Shown here piece by piece: positions 10,415-23,455 of a stretch of DNA of 64,000 nucleotides. The stretch's first letter is position 1. Each line of letters starts with the position of its first letter. The DNA is from Globodera rostochiensis (lineage: Eukaryota; Nematoda; Chromadorea; Rhabditida; Heteroderidae): NCBI GenBank assembly GCA_018350325.1, contig JAEVLN010000003.1, positions 951,985 through 1,015,984 on the forward strand. The letters run 5' to 3'. The translations under genes and the position numbers were made by a program. Under the pieces are notes generated by a model. It had not been told where the DNA came from, searched no databases, and saw nothing but the letters and a program-made list of their open reading frames with translations.

Positions 10415-11184
10415 TTTGATCTCAACAGGGCGCAATTGTACGACGCATTCCGTCAACGTTCAAAGCCCAAAGTCACGGGGCACTGGTAGGACTGGCCTCA
10501 ATCGTGCCGGCCTATCTGGTCATCGCGGTTGCCCATTACCAAAGCGGCACGATTTTATTAAACGACATTTTGCGTGGGGCCCCAAATTGAGAAACATAAT
10601 TTAATTTAATCAAGAGAAATTCACACAAAAAGTAGGGGGATGTTCGAGACAAAAGACTTGATCTCGAGACTCGAAAATATAAGCGCCATTTTGGTAATAG
10701 GCAATGGTATTTGAACAGCTCTATACACGGGACTTCTACTGTACTCTGTCGGTATGTTTAAAATACTTATGCGGCTTTTCATATTACAGTATAAAAAATA
10801 ACTATTTTTAATTACTTAAGCCTCGGCCACCGTTGTGCCATTTTTGACCACACTTTTCTCTCAGCAATGTGAAGAGTCGCAGAAAGGTGAATTTTGGCAT
10901 TTTTTTAATCAAAAAAATTATATTTTTTAGGCGTTTGTTTGGGCGCATTCCGTTCGATTGGCGCATTGGCCAGAGCTTGCGGGCCGTTGGTTGGCTCACT
11001 TTGTGCGTTTCCGAGACATTTTTTTTATCCGAAAGAAAATACCAATTCAAAAAGGATTTTAATATTAAATTGCATTGGGTAAAGCCATTATTAAAATTCA
11101 TAATTTTAAAGTATTTTGGCTGTTGGGGCCGACTCTGAGCTACGGCATCGGTGCCGTCGGGCTCATTGTGCCGGCAAATAATGT
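10415..11184. other. Stretch without recognised gene
   Basis: Holds a fragment of the GAGACTCTCGA-word family near 10,640-10,680 (TGTTCGAGAC and CTCGAGACTCGA). Otherwise only short unsupported frames. Confidence 0.45.
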
Positions 11185-12362
11185 CTTTTAATATTCTCAA
11201 CGGGTCGTCTCACCATTAAAGGGTCGGAGTTGTCGGAGGTTCGGAGCTTTTTGGACAAAATTTAAGCATAACAAAAATTTTTGATCAATCATCAACATCA
11301 CTAACCCGATATTTTGGACGTGCATTTAATAATTTTGTGAAAACCCCGACTGAGGTTGGATCGGGGCGGATGTCGGGGGTCAGTGAATGACTCAAAACTT
11401 TAGAGGTCGGTATAAATTCTTTCAATTTTTCTCTGAATTTGGCACTAGAAGGCGCGGTTATGGCCAATTGCGAGTAATTTTACGATTTGTAATAGGAAAA
11501 TTTAAATTGTTTGACAAGCAGGCCTTTTGTATATAAAAAATTGGCTTTTGCCAGATTTCAAATGATAGTTTTGAAGGTTTTTATAATTGAATTTCTGTTT
11601 TTGTTCTTCCGTCTGGTCTTGCGGCATCAAAATGTGTCCACGGGGCCGACGTAAATGGCACGCGCAATGGGCACAAATGCTTTAGAATTGTTTTAAAAAC
11701 TTTGTTAAGCCAAAAATATTCACCGATTAGCAGTGTGAAATAAATGGACGCTGTGTTTGGGTGCCCTGCGGCGTTACACCAAGGCCAAAAACGACATTTC
11801 GGCCGCCTACAGCCCGCTTCCACTGTAGTCGTTTCGTTTTTGGTGTCTGCATGAAATAGGGAAATATTGTTAAACAAACGAGGTTCTGTATAAATGCAAT
11901 TTATTTACCATCAAAATATATTAATTATATTTAATTAATTTCCTCAAAATTCAATCCAACCGCTGGTGGCGCTGGCGGGGAAACAATGCTCGGTGAAGAA
12001 GAGGATCAGCAGCAGCGGCACATAACAAAAATGCATCATTTAAACAAAATTATATTATAAAAGTTATGTTACAAATTTGTTATTATATGTAGTGAGTGTG
12101 TGTGGAAGAATCAATCCGTCCGTCATCAACGGGACGAGTGTCCGTCCATCTGTCCCATCGGCGGGCGTTGGCCAAAACAAAATTTGTTGAAAAAACCAAA
12201 ATGAAGAAATTTTAGAATAAAATATGTATATAGAAAGTGAGAACCAAATTTAAAATCTTAGCATAATGAATTTTTCATCCAGAAATTATTATAAATTATT
12301 TCACGAATCATTCGGCTCAACTTTATTTTATTTTTTTCGACATTCGAACGCTTTTTGTTAAG
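11185..12362 (-). repeat. Right arm of the inverted repeat
   Basis: Reverse-oriented counterpart of 1,596-3,780. It lacks the 530-bp hAT-type element present in the left arm and so provides the empty site near 12,330-12,350. It has its own extra block near 11,340-11,385 rich in GTCGGGG words. No gene was recognised. Confidence 0.8.
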
Positions 12363-14438
12363 TCACCGAGGGGGGGGGGCAACTTGACACCGCCGGGCCC
12401 GCCCAAAACAATTAGTAAATTTTATTTCCCAAGAACCTTTTTAAGTGTCATTAGCAAAATTGGATTGAACATTTTTTTGATTAAATAATTCGTTTATTTC
12501 TCCTAATTTTCACTCCACCAAAAATTGCCATTATCATAATTTTAAAATTGCAATTTTCTCGTTTGTTGTTTTTATGCCGCCCAATGCCAATTTGGGTGGG
12601 CGTCCGTCGAACACCATTTTTGGTGCTTTGGCAAAAAAGAGAAAAATGGGGCCTCGGGCGCCGTTCAAAGTCTATGCGTCTCTGACTCCTTTCTTTCTCT
12701 CTCTCTCTCGCCCCATGCCTGGGACGTTTAGAATTTCGCTTCTCTGGCGTCTTGAGTTGGGGCTGATATGTTTATTCGGCTTTCTCTCTCTCCCTGCAGC
12801 AAGCATTTAAGGCAGGGTCGCCAGTGTCTGCTTTTGCATCGTTTCTTTGTCCGCCAATACTATTTCGTCGCGTCTTTTCTCTATTCTTTAGCTTCAGCGT
12901 CAGTGTCTGACGTCACTCTGGCTTCTCTGTCTTCTGCATCATTAGCACTCTTTCACTTCTCCCCCCCCCTTATCTCTCTAAAAAATGATGCTTTCCTCCC
13001 CTCCATTCGTCCTTTCCCCTCAAGGGCCGCTCGCTCTCTCTGTCTCCCGCCGCTAGCCGTCCGAACTCATTTTCTGCACCATTTTTACGTACAAGAAGCC
13101 CTTCGGCGCTGTGTTTTTGGTTAGGCACGCCGATTTTCCCCACATTCCCTCCGGCAATACGTAAAATATCAAAGCACTTTAAAGCCCCTCGGGCGATGAG
13201 AGTCACACGCTCTCTCTCTTAAAGCCTAGCTGCAAAAAAATATTCGGCCACTTTTGAAGCTTTAGACACATTTTATTTATGCCCTGTAGGGCGCATTGGC
13301 GCTTTTTTAAAGACAATTTTATGCCATTTTTATATTGTCCTTATAAAAGGGGACCGACCGGACCTGAGGGTTTATAATTTTGGAATGAATTTTTTGACAA
13401 AAAAAGTTTTCCTTTTTTTAAATATGCCCAAGTAAAGGCAAAATTTGTTTTGATTTTAAATATGTGACAAGAATTCTTGGACCAAAATATTAAAAGACAT
13501 TGATTAGGTATATTATTATACACTTCAGTTGCTAGAGGCGATTATCTCTGAGGCTTCTCCCGCCCCCTTGAAAATCCCCCCAGGCGAAATTGAAAACCTT
13601 TGAAAGCCGGCGGACACAGCAAAAGCCCAAAGCCTTTGCGAGGCTCTTAACCAAATAACCGACCAAAAGTACTAAAGTGTTACACACTGTACGACAAAAT
13701 TCCTTGCGGCGAAGCTCCCGCAATTAGCACGTAATTGGAGGGTAAATGGGCGGCGGGGGGTGGTAAAGCCCTCACTTTGCTTGTCAACCCGCAAAACCCC
13801 CTCCCCCCCCATTTTGTAATTTCGTTTTGGGAAATTCAATTGAATAGTTTTTGTGGTCAAAAAGTTAAAGTTAATTGCATTTAAACTTTAAATACTATTT
13901 TTGATTCAAAATTCCTTCGACTAAATATTATTGGGAAAGTCTGGGAACCAACCAACTGCCCTATAAAATGACTGCTTTTTATGTTTAATCCCCAATCATT
14001 CTAAAATTACAACCAAATTCTCACTGATCTCTCAAACGGGCCAATAATATTTGATCAAATGTTTGTTGAAAGGGCCTCGTCCGGCTATCAATTTTTAATC
14101 ACTTTTTAAATATTGGGACAGGCCTGAAATGACTGAAACTTTATGGGTTCATTTCGGCCTTTTCTTCCAATTGCTGCTTGTCCGTCCCGTCCCGGTGTGA
14201 TCGATCTTTCCAAAGGTCCACAATTGATCGATCACCGGTCAATAATAAATCAGAATGATCTGATCACTTTGGTCAAAGTTTGGGACCAAAGGGAATTGTT
14301 ATGTAAAAGTGATCGGAGTTCGCTTCTTTTTAGCCGTTCGCGTCCATTTTCTTCACCAACCAACCAACCAATCGCCGAAACGATTTGTCTTCAACTTCCG
14401 CCCCAGGCTTTATCCAATCGTCCGGACGCTTTTTCTGA

Positions 14439-15838
14439 GTGCCCGGGGCGTACGCCCTCAACAAAACGTATATTAACAAATTTAATACCTTCGCTGAACA
14501 GCCGCAACAGCAGCAGCAGCATCAACAGAAAATGTTCGATGGAGTCCAGACGACAGCAGCAGCAGCAGTGGCGGGCACGCCGACGGCGACGACGACGACA
14601 GACCCTCAGGGTATGTGTTGTGTGTGCTGTTTGGTGTGCTCACAGGTGGAACAATCTGTCGTCCCCCACGGGCACTCTCCCAACAGACGTACTCACTGAT
14701 CGTCCATTTGCCCTAGAAAACGACGCTCTGATCAAATCACATCAAATGATTTTTCATTTTTTACGGAACTGCTTCTGTTAGGCGACCCGAACTTTAGTTT
14801 TTCAATTTTGAAGAATTGGAGAATTTTGGATTCGTCTCGCTCCTTTTTGGTTTGATTGTGAGAAGAAAAGCGTCTCATTACAAAGCCATTGAAAATGTTT
14901 AAAATTGTCGGTTTCCAAAAATTTATTAACAGAACAATTATCAGTGCCTTTCTCATAATTTCTGACCATAAATTGCTGCAAGTTGCCCAATCGCTTTTAG
15001 GCCTATTCAAACGAAAAGCTTTCGAATAAGCAAAAAAGTTATCACTTAAGCGGGCATCGAAATGAGCCGCTCTTTTTGGATTTAAAATAAGCGCCTAAAC
15101 ATAATGAAAACCGATTGGGATCGGTTCGGTGCCAACGACGTTTAAAGTGCCATAACTCTTCTTGGAACTAACCAAACTACAGTATAATCTAGCAGGAACT
15201 ACGGTCCCAAGAAGAGTTATTGCGCACTTCAAAGGTCTACGGTAACCAACCATGAGCGTCCAATTGAACAACTCCCAAATTCAAATCCTTAACCAATTCC
15301 TCTCATAGATTCTTTCATCACAACTCTTTGTTCATGCACACACCAGCAACAACAGCAGATTAGACCTTCTCGAAAAGAGGAGACAAAAAGTGATCGGACT
15401 CGGCGGATACGGGTAAAATCGAATTTCAAAAAGTTCCAAAGTTCAAATCACAAGCTTTCCCACTCCAAATTTAATTCCCAGGTCAGCACGTCGTTGCCGA
15501 ACTGCGCGTTGTCGCGTGAGCCCAAGGCGGAGGCGGAGCAGCATCAGAACGACGTGACGGCACCAGAACCGGTGTCATCGGCATCGGTGCTGAACTGCTC
15601 GCACAAGCAGCAACAGCAGCAGCAGAAAGGCCGCGGCGGCAGAGGCTGTGTTGTCGGTGCCGTGGAGAAGGCGAAAAGTCGCGGGCCACCCGAGCAGCGC
15701 CAGCAGCACAACCACCACACTCCACAGCACATGGCAGTTTCTTGGCACTGTTCGCGAGACGGTGGAGTTTCTGCGCGGCACCATCGGGTGGGGTGGAGCT
15801 TTTCGTTTTTAATTCTGACAGTAATTGAGAATTTTTAA
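14439..15838 (+). CDS. Q-rich hypothetical protein, copy B (two exons, probably broken)
   Basis: The first exon runs from about 14,439 to the donor near 14,610. It encodes AYALNKTYINKFNTFAEQ, then poly-Q and MFDGVQT, then an Ala/Thr-rich tail. The second follows a TTCCCAG acceptor at 15,480. It encodes a low-complexity segment beginning VSTSLPNCALSREPKAEAEQ, with a CAG-coded Q6 run. Compared with copy C there is one extra A near 15,734 (GGCAGTTTC against GGCGTTTC), which shifts the 3' end out of the FLGTVRETVEFL frame. A different frame from 14,143 (MGSFRPFLPIAACPS) overlaps the first exon and is open in both copies, so the true frame is uncertain. I do not recognise the family. Confidence 0.3.
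15145..15229 (+). other. Conserved 85-nt hairpin, copy B
   Basis: Same hairpin as at 10,241-10,325, with a slightly better stem (CCATAACTCTTCTTGG against CCAAGAAGAGTTATTGCG). The stem extends outward through TTTAAAGTGC pairing with GCACTTCAAA, one mismatch included. Confidence 0.6.
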
Positions 15839-15965
15839 ATTTTTTGGCGTTGTTACCGTACTCAGAAAAGCACAGTTAACCGAATTACTAATTTGGTTAT
15901 TCATTATTTTTTGGTCACCGATTCTTTTTTTCACATTTTTTTTTGATCACCAATTTGAGTTTTCA

Positions 15966-16905
15966 TTTTGATCACCAACTGATTGACCATATTCCAAACT
16001 CATATAAAGTTTTATTTCCCTCGGGGGATTTTAACAACAAAATTTTTTTCTTTCAAAAAGCCCACCAAATGCCCCCGCCATGTGTCACAAACAAATATAT
16101 ATTTTTGCGGGCAATTTGTGAAGTCGATCATCGCAGCATTCCTCCCACACAAAATGTGTGCGGCTTTATAAATAGATTTGTGACGGGAGCAAAAAATGAT
16201 GGATGGCTTAGGCTTAGGGGGGGGGGGGGATGTGTACAAAATGATTGGATGATGACATCGGATATGGCCATAAAATGTCTGGAAACAAAAAAAGAATTTT
16301 GAAAGTGTGGACCCAGTTTTTGGGCTGGTTTTACGAACAGAAATTTGCTGAAGGAACCGAAGCAATTGTTGCCCGTTTTTATTGCTGAATTATCCGAGAG
16401 TCGGAACCCCCCCCCCCCCGGGGCTTTTTACTGATCAAAGGGTTTTTTGACTGAATTTGATCAATCTTCTACCCATCTACAGTTTTAACGATCGGCAGCG
16501 TAAACATGAACCAGGGGACTCGAACCCCGAAATCAAACCCAACCTTCCCGACCCCTACAAACAATTCTGATCAACTTTGATCGGAATCCACCAAAGACTT
16601 CTTCGAGTTCAATTTAAAGTTGCGACTTTAAAAAAAATTTGCATTTTTATAAATTTAGCCTTGACACAAATCCATTCCAAAGACGACAAATCCAATACAA
16701 ACATTCATTTCCGATTTGTTTGTTTCTGCGCCTTCAATTGCGCCTATTCTTATGACCTTGTGTCCTCTGAACTTCCTTCGTTATATTTGCGATTTTGCTG
16801 ACCACGAGACTCTCGAGACCCCAAAAAGCCGAGAAATTTCTCGAGTCGAGCTCCGAGACCGAGACTCTCGAACAATCCCACTAATTTGGATGGATCATCT
16901 CGAAT
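15966..16905. other. Stretch without recognised gene
   Basis: AT-rich DNA with G and C homopolymers near 16,209 and 16,409. At 16,805-16,887 is a palindromic segment of the GAGACTCTCGA family ending AACAATCCCACTA, which may be a transposon terminus. No supported frame. Confidence 0.45.
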
Positions 16906-17187
16906 TTGAAACTAAATGAAAGAAATTCAATAAGTTTCCACCAATTCCCTCAAAAATGGACGGGGAGTGCCCTCCCGCGGACGAGGGATTTTATTTTAAA
17001 CGCAAATCCCCCCCCCACTTCCATTCAACCAGTAGCAGCACCACAGCAAAAGCACTTGAACGTTTTATATCCACAGAATATTCCCCCGCCCCCCGTCGGT
17101 CATGTTCATCCAATTCGCCCCCAAAATCCAAATGTTTGCGCTCCTTTTTTGGGTCAGCCATTCGTCCGTCCGTCCGCCCGTCGATGA
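16906..17187 (+). CDS. Pro-rich coding-looking exon
   Basis: The frame, most convincing from about 17,000, reads NANPPPTSIQPVAAPQQKHL and continues with IPPPPVGHVHPIRPQNPNV. The Pro/Gln/His composition resembles a disordered region of a transcription or RNA-binding protein. No splice sites were fixed and no family was recognised. It may be chance in C-rich DNA. Confidence 0.22.
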   Translation: MKLNERNSISFHQFPQKWTGSALPRTRDFILNANPPPTSIQPVAAPQQKHLNVLYPQNIPPPPVGHVHPIRPQNPNVCAPFLGQPFVRPSARR

Positions 17188-20100
17188 TCCATGCGATTCA
17201 TTCAGTTCGGTGCTCCAAAAATAAAAACAAAAATCTTTTGAGAATCTAAAAAATCCCCCCCTTACCTTTTGAACTAACATTAAATTTTCCTATTTATGTC
17301 TTCTCAGTCACTTGGCCATTTTGCTTAATGATCAGTGATCGCGATCACTTTTAGAAACTCAAAAGACCCCTTAAAGTAGGGGAAGCCCGCAGGTGATTTG
17401 GGCGGAGTATCGGGAATACCCACACTATTTTTGGGAACGGGGGCGTCCCCGAAGTAAGGATGGGCCAACCCGATCCCCAAAAAAGACCCCTAAAGGGTAA
17501 AAAGGAATTTTGGGGGATTTTTTTAATAGACCATTAAAGGTTTTTAAATATAAAATAAAGAATGAATATATTTTCCCTTTTATGAAGCCTTTTTTGAAAG
17601 ACACAATCTTTAGGGACGAAACATTTTTGTGCGAGTCCCCGGCGCAATTCCCGAACAGCCCATCCCCGAAAGCCTTCAAAATGGTCGGGTATCCCCCGGG
17701 GGGAACAAATGCCTTTCCTACCAAAATTAATATAATTCCACCAAATAACACCAAACTTTTACACATTAATTATTTGTTAATTACCCCCCCCCCCCCGCTT
17801 TGTTGTATTATTATTTATGTTGTTTTGTATTTGAAAATGCAGCGGGGCAATTCACACAATTTGGTCACTCACTTTCTCCCGCCGCCCCCGGCGCCATCCT
17901 TATCTCGTGTAGAGGCGGGCGGTTGTTTTCCGCCGCCTGCAACGGCTTTTGATGCTTATGATAACATTCGTTTTGCCCCCTTTTTGTTGACCGAAACCAC
18001 AAAAGTTGCTGATCAGTTTTTGATCGGGCAGTAGGCATTCTTCTGGGCCTATCCGATTTACCTTATATGTATGTATCGTTTAAAACTAAATCATAATTTT
18101 TTAAACTTTTGAATCAATATTGAATGATTTTTATTGACAAATCGGCAGGCAGGTCAGGGCATGCCATTGCCGCCGACCGCCCCCTCACTCCCCGCCGTCC
18201 AGACGCGGCGAGTGATCCAAGAGCTCCCCAGACGGGCGGGGGGGGGGGGGCGGTGGGTGCCTCTGCAGGGGATGGGTAATCCTTTCACATTCTGTCGTTC
18301 CGCGAACCCCCTCGGGCGATAGGATGAAGGGGGAGGAGGGGATGATCAAAGGAAGATGATGATGATGATCGCTAATCACCCCATCCATCGTCGGATGGGT
18401 TGGGCGAGGAGCACCCCCCCCCCCACTCCCACACCTAAATCCACGTTCCTCCCCTCCCCCAAAGCAAATCGATCAAACTCCCGCCCACCACACGTTTATT
18501 TTCCCCCGCTCAAAATCCATCAAAAATTGCCGAAAAATGCGAATGCATGTGTTCAGAGTGTTCAGCGTCTAGCAAATGTGTAAAAGACGCCGCATTTCGC
18601 GGAAGTCACAAATTTTAGCATCTTTTACATGGACATTTTGCACAAGTTTTGTTTGTTTTACCAAATGTTGTGTTCGGAGGTTTGTGATATAAAGCTTAGC
18701 GAAGCGAACATGCCGGGAATTGGATGGATTTTCTGTGGCCAGGGGGGGGGGGGTTGAATGTGAGCGTAAAAATTGCGAAAAGTCCCCCCCCCCGCCATTT
18801 TCCCCCTAAATTCTGATTTTAAATGATTTGTGATGATCGGTGTGAATTTTTTGATGTTTTTTCACAATTATCAATGGGGACGGGACGGACAATGTGTCCA
18901 ATATAATCTACTCGCATTCTTGAGTGAGTGAATGAGTACTCTCGCTCAACAATCCTCCAAAATATTCAAATGCTTTTTTCCCGCCAATCATTTCTGGTCC
19001 AGTGATCGAACAATTGCAGCATTTTTATGTGCATGCTGCAATAATAATAAGTACAATAATTGTTGTTACGTTACAATATTATTTTTGTTGGTTATTTACA
19101 CATCGGACCAATTTTTGATTTGAGACGACTTTTTGTTGAAAATATTTTTCACTAAAGGCTTTTTTAAATCGGTAAACTTCAGACGCTAATTGAAACCAAA
19201 AACGATTTGTTTTGGACCTTTCCACCATTTTTTTGTGTTGTGTGTTTGTCGCTGCTTCGTTTAAAATTGAATGGGCGACAATGAAAAAAGATTGATGCCG
19301 CTGCTGCTTTTTACAACGAAAACCTGAAAACCTTTAAAATATGTTGAAAATCCCCTTAGGGCACAGCTGGAAATTTTGTCCTCCGGTGCCTGGAGGGATC
19401 ACATAAATCCCCAAACAAATTTGCCTCCCCCCCCCCAGCTGTGCGACGACAAACCTATCGCTTGAGGGCAATTTTTGACAGATTCTAAAGCCATGGAAAT
19501 TTCCAGCTTTTGAAGGCCTGCTTAATCTTATAAGCGCGGGTTCTCCGTTTTTTTTTTCGATGATTAAAAGTTTTTGTTAAGATTTTTGGATAAATAGGCA
19601 AAGAATTTTATTACAAAATTTATCTTATAAAATGATTAAAAATACAATTCAAATTTTTGTTTTATAATTTTGGATTATTGCGCCTCAAGTCCTCAAGTTT
19701 CATCTTTTTCAACATAACTCCAATTTTGCGAATTTGCATAATTGGGGATTGGCGAGAGATTTGTGCAAAATGCAATTTTTCGGGAACTTTGGACAAGTTC
19801 CATGTCCAATTAACACCTCGCTTGCTTGGCCCATCTCCTCTTCGTGAAAACGGATTCAATTCAATTCAATTAGCCTTCCCCTGGGGGGGGGGGGGCGCCG
19901 TTCTCTCAGAAAATCCCATTTTAGGCCTAGACGCCTCCCGGCTCCATTATCGGCATTAAATTTAGTTTTTGGTACAATGGGCCCCGCGTCATAAGTCTTT
20001 TGTCCCATTGATTTTCGTTCAAAAAGTTATTTTAAAATGTTTGGCCCATAGGCGCTATTGTCGTTCACTTCGGTAATTCCACTTTCGACCTATTCCCTTT

Positions 20101-22887
20101 CAATTGTTACTGAACAAAAGCCCATTTTAAAACGAAAGTCCATCTTTTGCAACAAATTTTTCGTCCAAAATCCAATTTTAATAATATTTCTTTGCTTTTT
20201 TGGATGTTCAACCAACAAATTCCACTTAATGCTTGCAAAAATGACAATTAAAACCGGAGGAAATTTTCAAAAAGTCCGGTTTATAATTTTTCGTCAAAAA
20301 AAAATTACGCAATAAAATATTTTAAATTTTTTTGTCATATTTTTGCAGCGTTGAAATTTTGGTTCAACAAACTTTGAGAACGCATTCTTTGCCCATCGGC
20401 TTTTCCCGTGAATTATCTCGCGAAATCCCCTCAAGTGAACGCCCCCCCCCCCCCGGGGGTTTCTCTCTTAAGGCTCTCGAACAAATTCTTTTTTTTTTGG
20501 GATTTTCGTAAAATCCTCTTCTTTCTTTTTTTCTGTTTGCATTTTGTGGACAACGGACGGACGGCCCGCGGACAAAAATTCCTTCACAAAATCGGCTTAT
20601 GCGCTGTGTGGAGTTTATGACGGTTTTCTATTTTAGCCGAACCGAAACAAATATTTGAAAAGAGTCGGAAATTTTTTCGTTTTTAGTAGAAAAACCCAGA
20701 ATCCCGACATTTTTTGTGAATATTTACTGTATTGAATACCGTAGCCGTTTGAGTAGTGTACCGTGCCCTGTCTCTGCCGAGTGCAAACTTTCCTTTAAAT
20801 GGACCCATAAAATACAAAATGAGAAATGCTCCGTCCAATCCAATCCAATTTTCCTCCGCCAAAATGTGCGCAATAAAATGTGTTGCACAGACACACAGCA
20901 AACACATCACATTCATTCGCATGAATTGGCTTGTTTTCGCCTGTCCATCCGCCGTCATAAACTGTCACGCCATGACCTTTTAAGGGAAATGACCCCCCGG
21001 GGGGGACATCAAAGCCTCCGGGGGATATAGGGGCGGGCGGGCACATCATCCGTGCCAACCAGTGTTTCCCCCATATGATCATCCTCAGGTCCCTGCGCGT
21101 ATGATCCGGTTATGTTCTGATTTCCCAGGACACCGAACACGATCCATTCAACTCTCCATGGTTAGAATTGATGACGACAAAAGTTGTACCATAATGACTC
21201 TGACCTATGCCCAGGTTCGATCATGTGCCAAAGGATAGCGAAAGATCAGTGATCCAAGATGATCAGTTTCGAATAAATCAGGGTCAGATCACTCAAAAAA
21301 AAATTGTTTTTGCAGAAGCCCACCCAGCGAATGAATGATTTTGGGACGATGGAACTGTTTAGGGGGGGGGGGGGCAGGTGTGCAAACAAACACCGGAATA
21401 AGCAGTCAGAATAAGAAGGCACAAAGGGGCCATAATATATCCGTCCGTCCGTCCGTCTCCCCGTTGGGCGAATCAGTCAGCCCCCCGGAGGGGTCATCGG
21501 ATGGGGAGGGGAGGGGGGGACAGAGACTGACACGGACAGACATCTGCCCCCGCCACCCTTTCCGTCCGTCCATTTCATTCGTTGTACGCGCGCCATTCCC
21601 CAAATTATTTGATGGGTTTTGGACGGCGGAGGCGACCCTTTCGCCGCTTCCTTTATTTGGCCATTTCGCCTTCCGAACGGACGGCCCAATTCACACAAAT
21701 TGGCCATAAATTTTGTGCCAATTTTCGAAAACGATTCTTCAAAAAGTTTAAATGATGCTTAAAATAATTAGCAATCAACACAAAGATTTGGCCTAAAAAT
21801 TTCGAAATGTTTTCAAAAAAAACTAAAAAACTTTATTTTGCATAAATAATTAAATTTTGGATCTAAATCCCACGAGTTTGGACACGAACAGATTGTTGAT
21901 TTTAAGCCCCTTTTTCTCCAATTTCACGAAAAATGCAAAATATATTTTTAATTTAATTAATTTGTAAGCCTTAAGCCTTTTTTAAAACAATTCAAATTAA
22001 AAGGGTTCTTTTTGACATTTAAAGAAACATTTGCTATTTAATGGGGCGGGGGGTAATGGGGAGACTCCCCCCCCCCTCCAACGACGACGGACAATTACCC
22101 CCCCCCCGCAAATGTACGCATCGGATTTGTCGCACTGGACCCCCTCAAGCAGTTCAGTTTCTGCGACCACTAGTCCAATGGAATTATCAACAAATTCTTT
22201 CATAATACAAGCAGAACTTTGTCCTATGAGAGAGAGCTTTCTTCCACTTTTTCTCTTTTTTCGTCCCCTCCCCCCCCGTCTTTTGAAAAGTTTTTATTTT
22301 GCGGTACAAAAGCGCTCAACGGAATTTCAAAATTCACGCGGAAAATACAAAAGGCCAACAAATCAACGGAATTCCGCAAAAATTATTTGAATAAGAAAAT
22401 TCTCTTTCTGTCCAATAAATAACATCTGCTGTTATAGGGACACAAAAAACAGCTGTTTTTTTTTGCACCTGTGAGAATATTTATTTGTTGGGGGCACAAA
22501 ACAACACACAAAATAATTGTTGCTTATAAAAACGGCACTTTAATTTCAAATGGCCTCATTCATTCACAGAGTTTATGGCCTGAAAATTGAAAATCACCAA
22601 TTGTAAAACGACACTTTTTCCTATATAATTAAGAGCTAATAAAAGAAGCAGTTGAGGGTCTTAATGCATCTTTTTTTTTTGAAAATTCAAGCCGACGCCT
22701 GAACGGGGTTTTTTGCCCCATTGCACGCGAATAATTCGATTTTTGTACTGTCTCTAAATCTTTGAGAAAATTTAGGCCTAAGCCTAAATCTTCCAGTAAT
22801 TTAGGCCTAAGCCTAAATCTTCGATAAGCCTAAAATGAGGGGTTAAGCCGCCCGGACGTGCTCGGCTAGTTGGGCGCTAACTCGCTC
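17188..22887. other. 5.7 kb gene-poor region rich in G and C runs
   Basis: No gene recognised. Contents include G/C homopolymers of 9-14 nt near 17,785, 18,238, 18,412, 18,741, 19,429, 19,880, 20,443, 21,361 and 22,065. There is a GGGGGA/TCCCC-word repeat at about 17,370-17,720, TGATCA-rich text near 21,090-21,290, and a small TTAGGC/GCCTAA palindromic cluster at 22,770-22,834. Frames such as 17,838-18,034 and 21,335-21,709 are open but look like composition effects. Confidence 0.5.
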
Positions 22888-23030
22888 TCAAAATTTGGGC
22901 CATTTAAGCGCAGCAACATTTTGTCCAGTACCCAAATACGCGGTTCCGGATTGTCCGTCCGGTGTCTTGTGCATGTAGTCTGCGTCCTCTTCCAATAAAG
23001 ATTGAGCGAGGAGCAAAAAGTTTATTTTTG
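22888..23030 (-). CDS. Coding-looking terminal exon
   Basis: On the minus strand the frame reads SLLEEDADYMHKTPDGQSG and continues AYLGTGQNVAALKWPKF to a TGA at its low-coordinate end. The acidic/polar mix and varied codons look coding, unlike the surroundings. The upstream part becomes AT-rich near 23,030, where an acceptor could lie. I do not recognise the family and no other exon was found. Confidence 0.3.
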
Positions 23031-23455
23031 TAAAATTTACCGCACAATTTTTTCTGCAAAAATTCCATAAAATTTTTGTTGTAATTTTGCAAGCTGTGCA
23101 CAAAAATGTTTTGTGCATGCACTGCACAAAGGCAGCACCGTCTTTTTATGTGCGTGTGCTGCGCCGCGTGCAATAAATAAATTTGTGTGCTGCCATTATT
23201 ACGACTTTATAGCACTTTCGCCGCTCGTCAATTTGGCCATAATATTTTATATTGCTGATGACCCCCCCCCCCTTTTTGGCCAATTTCCGCTCACAAACCA
23301 TCAAAAATTTGACGACGTTTTGCCCGTCCAATCTATTTTCAATCGGATGGATATTTTTAGTCTCCACGGCTGAAGCTGCTTGCTGCCGCATTATTAGTTC
23401 TCAATGCAGCAGTGTGTTTGGCTGATCTGGCTTTTTCGAAAGTGATCAGAGCGTC

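Larger units (their letters stand above)
12486..15965 (+). repeat. Dispersed repeat family, copy B (longest)
   Basis: The longest of three copies. Copy C (51,946-54,525) is collinear but lacks about 400 bp near 12,790-13,190 and about 580 bp near 13,560-14,140. Copy A matches only the middle and 3' part. Copy B carries CT-rich tracts at 12,690-13,040, two Q-rich coding-looking exons and the conserved hairpin. No transposase or reverse transcriptase frame is visible. It may be a duplicated gene with its surroundings rather than a classical transposon. Confidence 0.75.

Noticed and set aside
10808..11200. 130-codon minus-strand frame at the edge of the right inverted-repeat arm
   Set aside because: No counterpart frame in the left arm and low-complexity AT-rich middle; not coding-like.
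16500..16545. tRNA T-arm-like GGGGTTCGAGTCCCC (minus strand)
   Set aside because: The T arm folds, but no matching acceptor strand, A box or anticodon arm is found upstream.
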